42,405 bases of DNA from Actinobacteria bacterium casp-actino5 (GTDB lineage: Bacteria; Actinomycetota; Acidimicrobiia; Acidimicrobiales; Ilumatobacteraceae): positions 1 through 42,405 of the forward strand of contig LFFE01000032.1 in NCBI GenBank assembly GCA_001510385.1, in the 5' to 3' direction. The notes under the pieces were generated by a model, which was not told the DNA's origin, searched no databases, and saw only the letters and a list, made by a program, of their open reading frames with translations. Shown here piece by piece: positions 41,253 through 42,405 of this stretch. Position 1 is the stretch's first letter. Each line of letters opens with the position of its first letter. The position numbers were made by a program, and so were the translations under genes.

Positions 41253-42405
41253 ATGAAAACAAACTGGGTGATGTTGTTGAGGTGGCTCACGGCGAATCTC
41301 GTTGTGGGCTGTCTTGTTGTCGGGGTCGGTGCGCCGTCAAGCGCCAGAAATGTGAATGATGAGAACGATGGACTGTTAGGGGCGCGTGTTGTAGGTGGAG
41401 ATGCAATCGCCATCACTGATGCTCCTTGGCAAGCCGCGCTTTTATATTCCAATTCTTTGCAATTCTGTGGTGCGACGATTCTGAGTTCGTCGTGGCTGTT
41501 GACGGCAGCTCACTGTGTCGACAACGGGCTCGGATCCATCGATGTTGAGGTCATCGTCGGTAAGGCGGTCCTGTCGTCGACGACGAGCGCTGATCACCGC
41601 CAGGTGAAGCGGCTCGTTGTGCATCCTGACTGGGAGGCAGAAGCAAACGGCGTTGCGGATATTGCCCTTGTTGAGATGGCAGCGCCACTTCCGATTGATG
41701 GGATATCTGTTGAGGTTGCTTCGCTGCCGACTGGTAAGTCGGCAGCCGCTTGGCCGCCTGCTGGCCAAGCGTACACCGTGTCAGGCTGGGGCTGTTTTGT
41801 TGCTGTGACTCGGAACCAAGATAGTTGCCCAGGCGACAACTACTCAGACATCCTCGAGTCGGTGACTGTGAACGACCTAGCTGGACCGGCAGGGTCGTCA
41901 ACGTGTGGTTCGACGCCTTCAGGGTCGTTTCTCTCGGAATACATGATCTGCGCCGGTGCCGTTGATGGTGGTGTCGATGCGTGTTTCGGTGATAGTGGTG
42001 GTCCACTCATGGTGCGCGAGGGCGGTCAGAATGTCCTCGCAGGGGTGGTGAGTTCAGGCTTTGGCTGCGCACAGCCTGATCTTCCGGGGCTGTATACGCG
42101 AGTCACGACCTACTTGGAATGGATGCATTCGGTAACCGGTGAACTCGGATCACCTTCAGATGATGGTTCGGGAGCCTTTGCGGCGTTGACGCCGAAGCGG
42201 TTGTTGGATACACGTAGCGGTGACAAGGTTGGTGAGCTTGATGGCAGTGGTGCTGCGTATGTGTTGCAGGTGACTGGTAAAGGTGGTGTGCCGGGTTCTG
42301 GTGTGTCTGCTGTTGCGTTGAATGTGACTGCGGTGTCGACGGAGGCGAATGATTTTGGTGGGTTTGTGACGGTGTATCCGTGTGGGGATGTTCCTGATGT
42401 GAGCA
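41253..42405 (+). CDS. Secreted trypsin-like serine protease with RLLDTR-type C-terminal module, cut by window edge
   Basis: 384 complete codons stay open to the window edge. Signal peptide about 1-31; a zymogen-type activation site Arg45-Val46 (GAR|VVGG). The S1 catalytic triad is His87 (AAHC), Asp136 (DIAL) and Ser248 (GDSGGP); Asp242, six residues before the Ser, gives trypsin-like specificity for Lys/Arg. After about residue 305 a second module starts with FAALTPKRLLDTRSG and GFVTVYPCG. This type of module recurs in exported proteins of Acidimicrobiia and may be a cell-surface or adhesion domain. From residue 326 codon use changes sharply. GGAGAAG precedes the ATG. Confidence 0.88.
   Translation, partial: MKTNWVMLLRWLTANLVVGCLVVGVGAPSSARNVNDENDGLLGARVVGGDAIAITDAPWQAALLYSNSLQFCGATILSSSWLLTAAHCVDNGLGSIDVEVIVGKAVLSSTTSADHRQVKRLVVHPDWEAEANGVADIALVEMAAPLPIDGISVEVASLPTGKSAAAWPPAGQAYTVSGWGCFVAVTRNQDSCPGDNYSDILESVTVNDLAGPAGSSTCGSTPSGSFLSEYMICAGAVDGGVDACFGDSGGPLMVREGGQNVLAGVVSSGFGCAQPDLPGLYTRVTTYLEWMHSVTGELGSPSDDGSGAFAALTPKRLLDTRSGDKVGELDGSGAAYVLQVTGKGGVPGSGVSAVALNVTAVSTEANDFGGFVTVYPCGDVPDVS

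Noticed and set aside
1-42405. CRISPR arrays, insertion sequences, prophage or toxin-antitoxin genes
   Set aside because: No regularly spaced repeats, transposase, integrase or phage structural motifs were found.

Overview
The window is about 42 kb of ordinary chromosome from a high-to-moderate G+C actinobacterium, most likely of class Acidimicrobiia (an Ilumatobacter-like, probably aquatic lineage). This placement is an inference. It rests on the order rsmD-coaD-sepIVA-like-DUF177-rpmF-plsX-acpP-rnc-mutM-smc-ftsY and ffh-rpsP-KH-rimM-trmD-rplS-yraN, which resembles mycobacteria; on a GTP-type PEP carboxykinase; on many start codons lying 6-8 nt downstream of an actinobacterial TANNNT -10 box; and on a trypsin-like protease with an RLLDTR-type C-terminal module.

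Layout. 1-2.9 kb (minus strand): the start of a secreted lipoprotein cut by the window edge, pckG, a small cold-shock-like protein and rpmB. 3.0-17.2 kb (plus): recG, a small zinc-ribbon gene on the other strand, then a long housekeeping series: 16S rRNA methylation, CoA synthesis, a DivIVA/SepIVA-like coiled coil, L32 and lipid synthesis (DUF177, rpmF, plsX, acpP), RNase III, DNA repair glycosylase, chromosome condensation (smc) and the SRP receptor (ftsY). 15.6-20.4 kb: an accessory insert between ftsY and ffh with a large lipoprotein, a secreted-type sulfatase family enzyme and an overlapping metallo-beta-lactamase-fold hydrolase. 20.5-24.6 kb: ffh and the rpsP-KH-rimM-trmD-rplS-yraN translation cluster. 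24.6-30.3 kb: a newly called 48-residue membrane protein, a secreted membrane-anchored protein, rpe, a TrmA/RlmD-type RNA methyltransferase overlapping a pseudouridine-phosphate glycosidase, and a DUF2889 gene overlapping a MalY/PatB aminotransferase. 30.3-34.1 kb: a ferric-iron ABC transporter whose ATPase gene faces the binding-protein/permease genes. 34.2-39.4 kb: an SDR dehydrogenase, tRNA-Lys and tRNA-His, an acyl-CoA dehydrogenase, a class III aminotransferase and two membrane proteins. 39.4-42.4 kb: recA with an SOS promoter, a DUF2269-like membrane protein and the trypsin-like protease that runs off the right edge.

The most notable signals are these. (1) Around fourteen genes share one promoter layout, a TANNNT-like hexamer followed by 6-8 nt and then the start codon, implying leaderless mRNAs on both strands. 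(2) Two 20-bp palindromic boxes, identical at 16 of 20 positions, cover the promoters of the two opposed halves of the iron transporter, which suggests one iron-responsive repressor of DtxR/IdeR type acting at both; the two transcription units collide with a 58-bp 3' overlap. (3) A perfect LexA/SOS box sits inside the recA promoter. (4) The large lipoprotein ends in a module resembling I78/potato-I protease inhibitors. (5) The C-terminal module of the trypsin-like protease switches abruptly to codons ending in G or T (56 of 59). I see no CRISPR array, transposase, phage gene or integration site, and I do not see a wholly new multi-gene defence or metabolic system; the window is mainly conserved core genome with small accessory inserts.
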